From the NCBI GenBank assembly GCA_043782425.1, contig JAYWAM010000221.1:1-34371 (forward strand): a stretch of DNA of 34,371 nucleotides. Reading direction: 5' to 3'. Within the stretch, counting starts at the first letter, position 1; the number at the start of each line of letters is the position of its first letter. Both the position numbers and the translations under genes were made by a program. Under the pieces are notes generated by a model. The model was not told where the DNA came from. It was given only the letters and a program-made list of their open reading frames with translations, and did not search any database. Shown here piece by piece: positions 8,351-15,786 of this stretch. The stretch is from JAYWAM01 sp043782425 (GTDB taxonomy: Bacteria; Pseudomonadota; Gammaproteobacteria; Burkholderiales; Usitatibacteraceae).

Positions 8351-8662
8351 TTACGCCGCCCGCGCATGCAAGCGAATACCCAGTGCACGGATCACTTTCC
8401 AAATGGTGGCGAATTCCGGGTTGCCTTCGGCGGACAGTGCTTTGTAGAGGCTCTCACGCGCCAGGCCGGTCTCGCGGGCAAGCTGCGTCATGCCTTTGGC
8501 GCGCGCGATAGTGCCGAGTGCCTGGGCAATAAAAAGTGGATCATCGCCCGCTTCTTCGATGCATGCTTCAAGGTAGGCTGCCACGTCTTCTTCAGTCTTG
8601 AGATATTCGGCTGAATCATATGGGGCGATACCCAGCTTTTTAATGGTAGATTTTTTGATCAT
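8351..8662 (-). CDS. HigA-like addiction-module antidote protein
   Basis: The 103-residue product resembles the addiction-module antidote family (HTH antitoxins of the COG3636 type). The N-terminal part (SAEYLKTEEDVAAYLEACIEEAGDD) is the characteristic start. A helix-turn-helix follows (IARAKGMTQLARETGLARESLYKALS) and then the conserved GNPEFATIWKVIRALGIRL. It acts as a DNA-binding antitoxin that neutralises the toxin encoded directly upstream. It starts 2 bases after the toxin stop, so the order is toxin first, as in higBA systems. Confidence 0.88.
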   Translation of the reverse strand: MIKKSTIKKLGIAPYDSAEYLKTEEDVAAYLEACIEEAGDDPLFIAQALGTIARAKGMTQLARETGLARESLYKALSAEGNPEFATIWKVIRALGIRLHARAA

Positions 8663-8664
8663 GT

Positions 8665-8961
8665 TTACTCCTTTAGAATGCGGGCGATTTCAATTGCCCG
8701 CGCAATATCGCGGTCTTGGCTACTTTTATCGCCACCGCATAACAACAAAACTATCGTCGTGCCCACGCGGGTAAAATACACTCGATAGCCTGCCCCAACG
8801 TGGATGCGCATTTCACTCACGCCTTCACCCACCGGCTTGACATCGCCCGCGCTGCCCTTTGCCAGGCGGTCAATACGCGCCTGAACGCTAGACTTCGCCA
8901 GCCGGTCTTTCAGACTATCCAGCCACTTATCAAATACGGCAGTGCGGAGTATCTTTACCAT
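8665..8961 (-). CDS. HigB-like (RelE superfamily) toxin
   Basis: The 98-residue product belongs to the small phage-Gp49/HigB-like toxins. It has KWLDSLKDRLAKSSVQARIDRL, then GDVKPVGEGVSEMRIHVGAGYRVYF, and a C-terminal LLLCGGDKSSQDRDIARA, all typical of this family, whose members cleave mRNA. The ATG at 8961 was chosen over the TTG at 8967, which would add only two residues. The toxin gene precedes its antitoxin. A perfect 7-base inverted repeat lies directly upstream. Confidence 0.88.
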   Translation of the reverse strand: MVKILRTAVFDKWLDSLKDRLAKSSVQARIDRLAKGSAGDVKPVGEGVSEMRIHVGAGYRVYFTRVGTTIVLLLCGGDKSSQDRDIARAIEIARILKE

Positions 8962-8967
8962 GCGCAA

Positions 8968-8989
8968 AGTGTAATCTATGGTTTACACT
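8968..8989 (-). promoter_or_regulatory. Candidate HigA operator
   Basis: AGTGTAA (8968-8974) and TTACACT (8983-8989) form a perfect inverted repeat with an 8-base spacer, ending 7 bases before the toxin start codon. Position and symmetry fit autoregulation by the HTH antitoxin. A TAGATT-like -10 box lies within it on the minus strand. Confidence 0.5.
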
Positions 8990-9077
8990 CAGTCAAACGG
9001 CATCAGCCTCACGACGCGTCAATGCACGCCGTTGAAGATGTAATGGCGCCCTTGCCAAATCATCGGCTGCGCAAAAG

Positions 9078-9164
9078 GTTACACTGATTCCGAACGGCTA
9101 TAGTTACGTTGAGACGGGGCAGTACTATGACGGGATTTTAATGGTGCTAGCTTGGAGATTTAGA
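9078..9164 (+). pseudogene. Possible C-terminal gene relic
   Basis: In the frame of 9078 the stretch reads VTLIPNGYSYVETGQYYDGI and ends LMVLAWRFR before a TGA. The alternating aromatic pattern and the WRF near the end resemble the last strand of an outer-membrane beta-barrel. There is no start codon, and the frame is closed by a stop at 9033. It may be a leftover of a gene destroyed when the toxin-antitoxin island formed, or chance. No family can be named. Confidence 0.2.
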
Positions 9165-9198
9165 TGAGCAATAAATTGGCAACAGCAAGACACTCACC

Positions 9199-9870
9199 AT
9201 GAACCTTATGCTTAGGAACCTTCAACACTCAACCACCCCTCACCCTGACCCTCTCCCCAAAAAACGGGGAGAGGGGACGTATTTTTTTTCATGCTGTGCT
9301 CCGGTTCAAGGGCTCAATCCGGGCGGACAACGTGCGAGTGTAGTCTCTCCCGCAAGCGGTAGAGCTGAGCCATGCGGGAACAACTGCTGCCCAACCCGGG
9401 CTACCGGCTATACCCTGATTGAGATTCTGGTGGTGACTGTTATTGCGGGCATAGTGCTGGCGCTGGCTGCGGCCAACTTCTTTCCTGACGAGCAGCAGGC
9501 GGCGCGACGTGAAACCGGGCGTATTGCGCTTGCACTGGAGCAGGCGCGCGATGCGGCGGTGTTCGGCGGCACGGCGACCGCTGTCAGTGTTGAGGATGCG
9601 CGCGTGCTGCAATGGCGGCGTGATGACATGAATGCCTGGCAGCCGGATAGCACGGCGCAGCCCGCAGTATCGATTGCGCCACAGCTCGCCGTGACCTCGC
9701 TTTCCATAGGCGCGGCGCAGGTGGCGAACAACGCGCTGGTGACCTTCCTTCCCGATGGCGTGGGCGTGCCGTTTGAGCTGCACCTTTCTTATCGCGGCAT
9801 CCCCAGCGCGGTGATTGGCGACGCGTTGGGCAATGTGCGCGTGCAATTTGCGCTAGAAGAATCGCGATGA
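9199..9870 (+). CDS. gspH: Type II secretion system minor pseudopilin GspH (start doubtful, possible leader frameshift)
   Basis: GspH is a minor pseudopilin that joins the GspI-J-K tip complex. The prepilin site is clear: ATG cleaved before YTLIEILVV, with Gly at -1 and Glu at +5. A hydrophobic helix and a GspH-type domain follow (ETGRIALALEQARDAAVFGG; later LVTFLPDGVGVPFELHL). The problem is the start. The only in-frame ATGs are at 9199 and 9208, giving an implausible leader of about 70 residues that translates a dispersed repeat. An ATG at 9372 would give a normal leader of about 12 residues (MREQLLP...) if one base were removed between about 9375 and 9405. The gene may thus be frameshifted in its leader. 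Its stop overlaps the gspI start (ATGA). Confidence 0.8.
   Translation: MNLMLRNLQHSTTPHPDPLPKKRGEGTYFFSCCAPVQGLNPGGQRASVVSPASGRAEPCGNNCCPTRATGYTLIEILVVTVIAGIVLALAAANFFPDEQQAARRETGRIALALEQARDAAVFGGTATAVSVEDARVLQWRRDDMNAWQPDSTAQPAVSIAPQLAVTSLSIGAAQVANNALVTFLPDGVGVPFELHLSYRGIPSAVIGDALGNVRVQFALEESR
9249..9275. repeat. Dispersed hairpin repeat in the gspH leader region
   Basis: CCCTCTCCCC (9249-9258) and GGGGAGAGGG (9266-9275) are perfect 10-base arms around a 7-base A-rich loop. Flanking CACCCTGA matches the look of a repeat family common in proteobacterial genomes. It lies inside the open frame upstream of the gspH prepilin site. Confidence 0.75.
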
Positions 9871-10247
9871 GCCTGCGTTACCGCGCGTGTGCGTTTACGC
9901 TGGTGGAGGTATTGGTGGCGCTGGCGATTCTTGCCATCGCGCTGGCCGCCGCAATGCGCACGCTGCATCTCACCACCGATAGTGCGCAGCAGACCAAGCT
10001 GCACTTGCTTTCTACCTGGGTTGCGCAGAACCAGTTGGCGGAACTGACGGCGCGACGCGCCTTTCCCGACACCGGCATCAGCAACGGCAACCTGGACTAT
10101 GGCGGCGTGAAATTCGCCTGGCAGCACAACGTCAACGCCACGCCCAACCCGGCGTTTCGTAAAGTTGACATCCGTGTCACCAGTGCGGAAGACAGCGCGC
10201 ATGCCTTGGCGCAGCTTACGGGCTATGTCGTGCAGGTGACGCAATGA
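9867..10247 (+). CDS. gspI: Type II secretion system minor pseudopilin GspI
   Basis: GspI is a minor pseudopilin at the pseudopilus tip and initiates tip assembly with GspJ and GspK. The 126-residue product has a 9-residue leader MSLRYRACA followed by FTLVEVLVALAILAIALAAA. Glu at +5 is kept, but the residue at -1 is Ala instead of the nearly invariant Gly. The rest (WVAQNQLAELTARRAFPDTG and the C-terminal strands) is typical. It overlaps gspH upstream and gspJ downstream, each through ATGA, so H-I-J are translationally coupled. Confidence 0.93.
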   Translation: MSLRYRACAFTLVEVLVALAILAIALAAAMRTLHLTTDSAQQTKLHLLSTWVAQNQLAELTARRAFPDTGISNGNLDYGGVKFAWQHNVNATPNPAFRKVDIRVTSAEDSAHALAQLTGYVVQVTQ

Positions 10248-10888
10248 CGGTTAGAAAATTGCATTGCCCGGCGCGTCTTTCGACCGGTTTTACATTGATC
10301 GAAATTCTGGTGGCGTTAGCCATATTCGCCATCATGGCGGTGATGTCGTATCGTGCGCTGGCTGTGCTGCTCGACAGCCGCACACAACTTAACAGTGAAA
10401 CCGAGAAATGGCGCAACTGCGCAATATTTTTTACGCGCGTCGAGTCGGACCTGCAAAGCCTGCTGAATCGCCCGGTGCGCAGCGCCGATGATCTTGTCGC
10501 CGCGCCGATCAGCGTCAACCCCGATAATCTGGCGGAGAGCACGTTAAGCTTGACACGTGCGGGCTATGCGCAGGCCGAGGGAACCCTGCTTGCGCCGCAG
10601 CGTGTCGGTTACCGGCTGCGTGATGGGCGTGTGGAAATGTTGTTGTGGTCACATCTCGACGCCGCGCCGCGCGCCACGCCGCAAGTCTTTACGGTGCTGC
10701 CCAATGTCAGCGATTTCAAACTGCGCTTGCTCGATGCGCGAGGTAACTGGCAAGCGCGCTGGCCGGTGGTTGACAACCAAAGCGGCAGCCCAGCAAATGA
10801 AGTCGCGCCTGCGCTGGTGGAAATGAGCGTCACACTGAATTCGGGCGAAACCATTACGCGCTTGTTTGCGATGCGGGGTGGACTTTGA
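10244..10888 (+). CDS. gspJ: Type II secretion system minor pseudopilin GspJ
   Basis: GspJ is a larger minor pseudopilin of the tip complex. The 214-residue product has a 15-residue leader ending LSTG, then FTLIEILVALAIFAIMAVMSYRAL, with the conserved Glu at +5. The family pattern WRNCAIFFTRVESDLQSLLNRPVR follows, then a C-terminal beta-rich domain (GYRLRDGRVEMLLWSHLD). The start ATG overlaps the gspI stop. The usual direct junction with gspK is disturbed here by a palindromic repeat. Confidence 0.94.
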   Translation: MTVRKLHCPARLSTGFTLIEILVALAIFAIMAVMSYRALAVLLDSRTQLNSETEKWRNCAIFFTRVESDLQSLLNRPVRSADDLVAAPISVNPDNLAESTLSLTRAGYAQAEGTLLAPQRVGYRLRDGRVEMLLWSHLDAAPRATPQVFTVLPNVSDFKLRLLDARGNWQARWPVVDNQSGSPANEVAPALVEMSVTLNSGETITRLFAMRGGL

Positions 10889-10914
10889 AGTTTGCATCGA
10901 GGCAGCAGAGGTGT

Positions 10915-10934
10915 GGCGGACAAGTCCGCCCTAC
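10915..10934. repeat. Short palindromic repeat at the gspJ/gspK junction
   Basis: GGCGGAC-AA-GTCCGCC followed by CTAC has the same layout as the repeat at 11-30 (7-base arm, AA centre, 7-base arm, CTAC) but a different stem sequence with compensating changes. It sits between the gspJ stop and the likely gspK start, inside an open reading frame. Confidence 0.7.
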
Positions 10935-10968
10935 GCATTTTTACGCGCCTGTTCGTGCGGGGCGCGTT

Positions 10969-11904
10969 GTGACGGCAAGGCGCGGGCAGCGCGGCGCGGC
11001 CATCATTACCGCGTTGCTCGTCGTCGCCTTGGTAGCCATCATCGCCAGCGCCTTGCTGGCGCAGCAATCGCAGGCGTTGACGCGCACCGCAGCCGGAGTG
11101 GCAAGAGCCCAGGCGAGCGCCTACAGCGATACCGCCTTGTATTGGGCATGCGGCATTTTGCAGGAGGATGCGCGGCACGATGCGCAACAAAAAACCGGCG
11201 ATCATTTAAGTGAACCGTGGGCGGCTGGCATTGCTGCGCTGCCTGTCGAAAACGCCGTGGTTTCGGGCACGCTGAGTGACGCACAGGGACGCTTCAATTT
11301 GAATAATCTGGTGCGCAACGGCAAAGTCGATGAACCTAGTGTGCAACTATTTCGCCGCCTGCTGGAAGCGCTTTCACTGCCGCCCGATCTGGCGTACGCC
11401 GTGGTGGACTGGATCGATGCTGACAGCGATGTTTCTTCACCCGGCGGCGCTGAGGATCAAACATATCTGGCGCGCCCTGCCCCCTATCGCGCCGCCAACC
11501 ACGCGCTGGTGATGGTAGATGAACTTGCCTACGTGCAGGGGTTTGACGCAAAAACGCTCGCCAAGCTGCGGCCCTTTGTCTCTGCGCTAGCGCCTATCAC
11601 TCGCATCAATCTCAACACGGCGCCTATCGAGGTGGTCAAGGCCGTCATGCCGGAACTTTCTGACAGCGAACAGCAAGCCCTGGTCAAGGAACGTCTCACC
11701 AGACCCTTCAAGGATCTTACCGACATCAAGGCGCGCTATCCTAAGGCCGCGCCGCAACTTCTCGATCAGGAAGTCGATGCAAAAAGCAGCTTCTTCACCG
11801 CGCAAATCGCAGTCAGCAGCGGCACGGTGCAGATTCGCACCCAGGCGCTTATTCAGCGCATTGAAAACAAGTGGCCCGTTATAATCTGGACGGCAGCTTT
11901 CTGA
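10969..11904 (+). CDS. gspK: Type II secretion system minor pseudopilin GspK
   Basis: GspK caps the pseudopilus tip. The likely GTG start at 10969 gives 311 residues with a 9-residue leader (TARRGQRG after Met) cleaved before AAIITALLVVALVAI. The absence of Glu at +5 is normal for GspK. The inserted alpha domain lies roughly in the middle, with GSP_K features RFNLNNLVRNGK, AYAVVDWIDADSD and INLNTAPIEVVKAVMPELS. The frame is open back to a TTG at 10885 that overlaps the gspJ stop, which would give 339 residues with a 37-residue leader encoded by the repeat. The shorter form is preferred for leader length and a GGGG ribosome site at 10959-10962. Confidence 0.92.
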   Translation: MTARRGQRGAAIITALLVVALVAIIASALLAQQSQALTRTAAGVARAQASAYSDTALYWACGILQEDARHDAQQKTGDHLSEPWAAGIAALPVENAVVSGTLSDAQGRFNLNNLVRNGKVDEPSVQLFRRLLEALSLPPDLAYAVVDWIDADSDVSSPGGAEDQTYLARPAPYRAANHALVMVDELAYVQGFDAKTLAKLRPFVSALAPITRINLNTAPIEVVKAVMPELSDSEQQALVKERLTRPFKDLTDIKARYPKAAPQLLDQEVDAKSSFFTAQIAVSSGTVQIRTQALIQRIENKWPVIIWTAAF

Positions 11905-11931
11905 AATACGCTTTGTGAAACTTTCCGCCCT

Positions 11932-13176
11932 GTGATTATTACTATTTTTATTCCGGCCGACGCCGATGCCCTCAAGGCCGATACGCCTTGCGCGTGGATA
12001 CTGAGCGACGCAGCGGGCAGCCTGCTGCGCAGCGGCACATCAGGCATCAGCGACATACCGCGCGCGCAGCGCGCCTGGGTGGTGATTCCCGCAGCGCGCG
12101 TGCTGTTCACCGAACTCGTACTGCCGCCGGTGTCGGCTGCACGCCTTGCCACGCTGCTGCCTTTTGCCGTGGAAGATAAATTGATGAGCGATCCGGCGTC
12201 GATACACGCCGTGGTCTCTCCCGTGAAGCGCGGCAAGGAAAGCGTGGTCGCGGTGGTCGACAAATCCTGGCTGCGCGCCTTGCTCAATACTTTGGGCGCG
12301 CACGCAATCGTTCCCGAGATGGTGATTCCCGAAAGTGAATTGACGCGCTGCGACGCGGGTGAATGGAGCGTCTCGCTGCGCGAAAAAGAAGGCTTTCTGG
12401 TGCGCGACGATGGCTTTGCCGTCGCTTTCGACTATAGCGCGGAGCGCGAGCCGCCGCTGGCGTTACGCCTGGCGCTCAAGGAAAGTGCGCAACACGCGCA
12501 AGCGCCGCGATTAGTGCGCGTGGAGTCTGTGGATACCTCGCACGTCGCACTCGATAGCGCGTTGTGGGGTGAAGCGCTAGGCGTCGCAATAGAGGCGCGC
12601 GCTGCGTTGCCCGCCCACCAGCGTATCAGTCGCTTGTTGGAAAAGTCTGGACAACGTATCGATTTTCTTAGCGGCGCGTTTGCCCGGCGAGGGAACTGGA
12701 ACGAACGTCTAAGCCTGCTGCGCCCGGCGCTCATTATTGCCGCGGTCATGCTGGGTTTGCATTTGGTATTTTCGGCACTCGACTGGTGGCGCCTCGATCA
12801 TGAAAGGCGCACTTTGGAATCGGCAATGGTCGGCGTTTTTAAGAGCGCATTTCCCGATGCGCGCGCAATCGTCGATCCCGCATTGCAAATGCGCCGCAAC
12901 CTGGAAACCCTGAAACGCGAACGCGGCATCGCGCAAGACAACGCCTTCCTCGCGCAACTGGCGCGCGCCGCCACACTCATCGAAGGCGACAGCGAGCTAA
13001 AGACGCGCGGCGCACACTGGGACGGAACGCGGCTCACACTCGATGTCGAGGCGCTTAACGCACAAACGCTTGAGCCTCTCAAGGCGCGCCTGTCCGGGGC
13101 AGGTGCGCAGATCGGCTCTATCGACAAGCACGGCGAAAAAGTCATCGCGCGCTTGCGCTTTGAGGCGGGGGACTGA
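11932..13176 (+). CDS. gspL: Type II secretion system protein GspL
   Basis: GspL anchors the GspE ATPase to the inner membrane. The 414-residue product has an actin-like cytoplasmic domain (about 1-245), including the typical LPFAVEDKLMSDPASIHAVV segment and the SVAVVDKSWL-like strand near residue 105. One membrane segment follows (about 262-282, ALIIAAVMLGLHLVFSALDWW), and then a ferredoxin-like periplasmic domain. The start is GTG at 11932; no ATG fits the conserved N-terminus and no strong ribosome site is visible. It lies 27 bases after gspK. Confidence 0.93.
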   Translation: MIITIFIPADADALKADTPCAWILSDAAGSLLRSGTSGISDIPRAQRAWVVIPAARVLFTELVLPPVSAARLATLLPFAVEDKLMSDPASIHAVVSPVKRGKESVVAVVDKSWLRALLNTLGAHAIVPEMVIPESELTRCDAGEWSVSLREKEGFLVRDDGFAVAFDYSAEREPPLALRLALKESAQHAQAPRLVRVESVDTSHVALDSALWGEALGVAIEARAALPAHQRISRLLEKSGQRIDFLSGAFARRGNWNERLSLLRPALIIAAVMLGLHLVFSALDWWRLDHERRTLESAMVGVFKSAFPDARAIVDPALQMRRNLETLKRERGIAQDNAFLAQLARAATLIEGDSELKTRGAHWDGTRLTLDVEALNAQTLEPLKARLSGAGAQIGSIDKHGEKVIARLRFEAGD

Positions 13177-13183
13177 ACACCAC

Positions 13184-13717
13184 ATGAGCGCTGCCATGAC
13201 TTTGTCGCTAAAAAAACTATTCCCCGCAGCGTGGGCGCAGCGCTGGCACAGCCTGGAGCGGCGCCAAAAACAAATCATAGCGGGCGGCGCTGGCGTGGCT
13301 ATCGTCGCACTGCTTTTTGCCTACGTGTGGTTTCCCCTCGAGCGCGAACGAACGCAACTTGCCACGCGCCTGCCACAACTGCGCGCGCGTCTCGCCGACA
13401 TGCAGCGTCAGGCGGAGGAGATCAAACTGGTGCGCTCCGCGCCACCGGTCGCCATCACCACACGCGCGCTTGATGCGCAGGCTTTGCGCGCAGCCTTTAG
13501 CGGCAGCGAGCTTAGCGTAAGCGCGCTCGGCAATCAGCGTTTCAAGCTGCTTATCGCCGCCACCGCCTATAGCACCTGGATCGACGAACTCAAACGTCTA
13601 CAGAGTCAAAGTGCAGTGCGTGTCGATGAGGCCACGCTGATTTCTCTGGCAGAAGCGGCGCAGCCCGGCATGGTCAAGGTCGATGCAACATTTTCCAGCG
13701 CAGCGGCGGTGCGATGA
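13184..13717 (+). CDS. gspM: Type II secretion system protein GspM
   Basis: GspM is the small bitopic partner of GspL in the inner-membrane platform. The 177-residue product has a short cytoplasmic N-terminus with the family-like WAQRWHSLERRQKQII, one membrane segment (about 34-55) and a periplasmic coiled coil (ERTQLATRLPQLRARLADMQRQAEEI). A ferredoxin-like domain ends it. The ATG at 13184 was chosen because it follows the gspL stop by 7 bases and gives the usual length; the frame is open further upstream inside gspL, but that part is a shadow. Confidence 0.92.
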   Translation: MSAAMTLSLKKLFPAAWAQRWHSLERRQKQIIAGGAGVAIVALLFAYVWFPLERERTQLATRLPQLRARLADMQRQAEEIKLVRSAPPVAITTRALDAQALRAAFSGSELSVSALGNQRFKLLIAATAYSTWIDELKRLQSQSAVRVDEATLISLAEAAQPGMVKVDATFSSAAAVR

Positions 13718-14454
13718 AGCGCCGTACTTTCATCACGCTGCTGCTCGCTGCTTACTTTGTGTTCCTGATCGGCACGCTACCGGCGCACCTCGCCGCCGCG
13801 CGCATTGCCGCTGCAACACAAGGCGCCGTCGAAGTCATTGCGCCGCAGGGAACCATCTGGCGCGGTGCAGCGGGCCTGCGCATTGCAGGCGCGACACTTG
13901 AACGTATCGAGTGGCGCTTTCAAGCGCAGCGTCTGTTCCTGGGGGAATGGGCCTATGCCGTGCGCATCACCGATGCGGCGGCGCATGGTGAAGCGCTGGT
14001 GGCGCGCGGCTTGTCACAGTGGCGCGTGCATCAGCTTGTTGCACAGGCGCAGGCTAGTCTGGTGGGGCGCTGGCTGCCTTTGTTCGGCGTTGTTTCGCCC
14101 GGCGGGCAAATCCATATCGACGCAACGCGCCTCAACTTTGACGAAAAAAATCTCGAAGGTCAGGCACAGTTGCAGTGGCGCGCTGCCGCGCTCAGCTTGA
14201 GCGACGTGCGCCCGCTGGGCGATTATGCCGCCGAGGTTTCGCTGCGCGGCGCGGGCGCCGATTATGTCGTCAAGACCAGCAGCGGCGCACTCAGGATTGC
14301 GGGACGTGGAAGCTTTCAGCCGCCGTTGCAATGGAGTTTCAATGGCGAGGCCAGCGCCGAGAAAGACATGCTGCCGCGGCTACAGGAAATTTTTAAACTG
14401 CTCGGCGCAGTGAACACCAACGACAAAGGCGTCTATGTCATCAATCATCGCTGA
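13714..14454 (+). CDS. gspN: Type II secretion system protein GspN
   Basis: GspN is a non-universal component of type II secretion, found in a subset of systems. The 246-residue product has one N-terminal membrane segment (RTFITLLLAAYFVFLIGTLPA) and a periplasmic domain with the family features GAVEVIAPQGTIWRGAAGLRIAG and WRFQAQRLFLGEWAY. The start overlaps the gspM stop (ATGA). The last 20 bases overlap the next gene, so the yheT-type gene probably belongs to the same transcript. Confidence 0.92.
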   Translation: MKRRTFITLLLAAYFVFLIGTLPAHLAAARIAAATQGAVEVIAPQGTIWRGAAGLRIAGATLERIEWRFQAQRLFLGEWAYAVRITDAAAHGEALVARGLSQWRVHQLVAQAQASLVGRWLPLFGVVSPGGQIHIDATRLNFDEKNLEGQAQLQWRAAALSLSDVRPLGDYAAEVSLRGAGADYVVKTSSGALRIAGRGSFQPPLQWSFNGEASAEKDMLPRLQEIFKLLGAVNTNDKGVYVINHR

Positions 14455-15493
14455 TATGGATCCCCTTGTGATTTCTGCCCGCAGCGCACCGCCCTATCGC
14501 GCGCCGCTATGGCTGCCAGGCGGGCATATACAGACCATCTACGCTTCGCTGTTTGCCCCGCGCCACCAGGTCAACTACCAGAGAGAACGCTGGGATACCA
14601 TGCCCGATGGCGTAGCCGATGGCGACTTTGTGGATGTCGATATAGCAATACCATCCATAGATGTCGCTGCACCATCCAGGACAGGTAACAAACTCCCCGT
14701 CCCTACCCTGGTGCTGTTCCACGGACTGGAAGGCTCATCGCAAAGCCCTTACGCGCTGGCCTTGATGGCGCAATGTCTGGAACTAGGCTGGAACAGCATG
14801 GTGGTGCATTTTCGCGGTTGTAGCGGCGAGCTCAACCGTCTGCCACGCGCCTATCACTCTGGCGACGCAACGGAAATCGACTGGATGCTGCGCAAAATCA
14901 AGGCGCGCATCGGTGCAGCGCCGCTGTACGCAGTGGGCGTTTCGCTAGGCGGCAATGCCTTGATGAAATGGCTAGGCGAGCGCGGAACCGAGGCAGGAGC
15001 CATCGTGCACGCCGCCGCAGCGATTTCAGCACCGCTTGATCTGATGGCCGCTGGTGAAGCCCTGGGGCAGGGTTTTAGTCTGCTTTATGCCAAACATTTT
15101 CTGCAAAGCCTGAAGCGTAAATCGCTGCTGAAACTGCAACGTCACCCTGGCATATTCGATGGTGCTGCCGCATCAAAAGCACGCACCTTGCGCGACTTCG
15201 ACAATGTCGTCACCGCGCCGCTGCACGGCTTCCGCGATACCGATGATTACTGGACGCGCGCCTCAAGCAAGCCCGGTCTGGCCGATGTGCGCGTGCCTTC
15301 GCTGCTCGTAAATGCGAAGAACGATCCGTTTCTTCCCGCACCCGCTTTGCCGACACGCCAGCAGGTTTCATCTTCTGTACTGCTCGATTTCCCTGAACAA
15401 GGCGGGCATGTGGGTTTCAGCGCGACGCGCTTTCCCGGTAAAGCGCAATGGCTGCCGCAGCGCCTATTTCACTTTTTTCAACACGGTTCGTAA
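14435..15493 (+). CDS. yheT: YheT-type alpha/beta hydrolase
   Basis: The 352-residue product belongs to the COG0429 YheT group of alpha/beta-hydrolases, whose physiological substrates are unknown. It begins with the signature YRAPLWLPGGHIQTIYASLF. It has an oxyanion region LVLFHGLEGSSQSPYA, the nucleophile elbow VGVSLGGNALMKWL (Ser170), a likely acid in NAKNDPFLP and the catalytic His in GGHVGF. The ATG at 14435, inside gspN, was preferred over 14456 because AAAGG lies 6 bases upstream. The next gene is separated by nearly 300 bases. Confidence 0.9.
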   Translation: MSSIIADMDPLVISARSAPPYRAPLWLPGGHIQTIYASLFAPRHQVNYQRERWDTMPDGVADGDFVDVDIAIPSIDVAAPSRTGNKLPVPTLVLFHGLEGSSQSPYALALMAQCLELGWNSMVVHFRGCSGELNRLPRAYHSGDATEIDWMLRKIKARIGAAPLYAVGVSLGGNALMKWLGERGTEAGAIVHAAAAISAPLDLMAAGEALGQGFSLLYAKHFLQSLKRKSLLKLQRHPGIFDGAAASKARTLRDFDNVVTAPLHGFRDTDDYWTRASSKPGLADVRVPSLLVNAKNDPFLPAPALPTRQQVSSSVLLDFPEQGGHVGFSATRFPGKAQWLPQRLFHFFQHGS

Positions 15494-15550
15494 AGATCAA
15501 AAACTACGAACCAAAACCTGACCACTTTACTGGGCATATAAACTGAATGA

Positions 15551-15710
15551 TCCACAGATGTCACAGAGGAACACAGAAAAAAACGCAGGCGAAGGTAGGT
15601 GTGAGTGCCGTAGATGGGTGAAACCCATCAGCCTTTCATGCAGCCAGGGTGAGGGGTTGCACCCATCCACGGGTTCTGTTTTATCTGTGCTCATCTGTGT
15701 TCTCTGTGGA
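15551..15710. repeat. Composite inverted repeat between yheT and the phosphomannomutase gene
   Basis: The outer arms (15551-15582 and 15679-15710) are imperfect inverted copies rich in CACAGA motifs; about 26 of 32 positions pair. Inside lies another hairpin, GATGGGT-GAA-ACCCATC (15613-15629), with a further inverted CACCCATC nearby. This looks like one dispersed element inside another. No gene is seen in 15494-15786. Confidence 0.75.
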
Positions 15711-15786
15711 TTTCTTTTTCTCATCAGTCACGGCTCATCAGTCAAAGAAATCCGAAGAACCTGAATCGTTACATAGGAAATATTGA

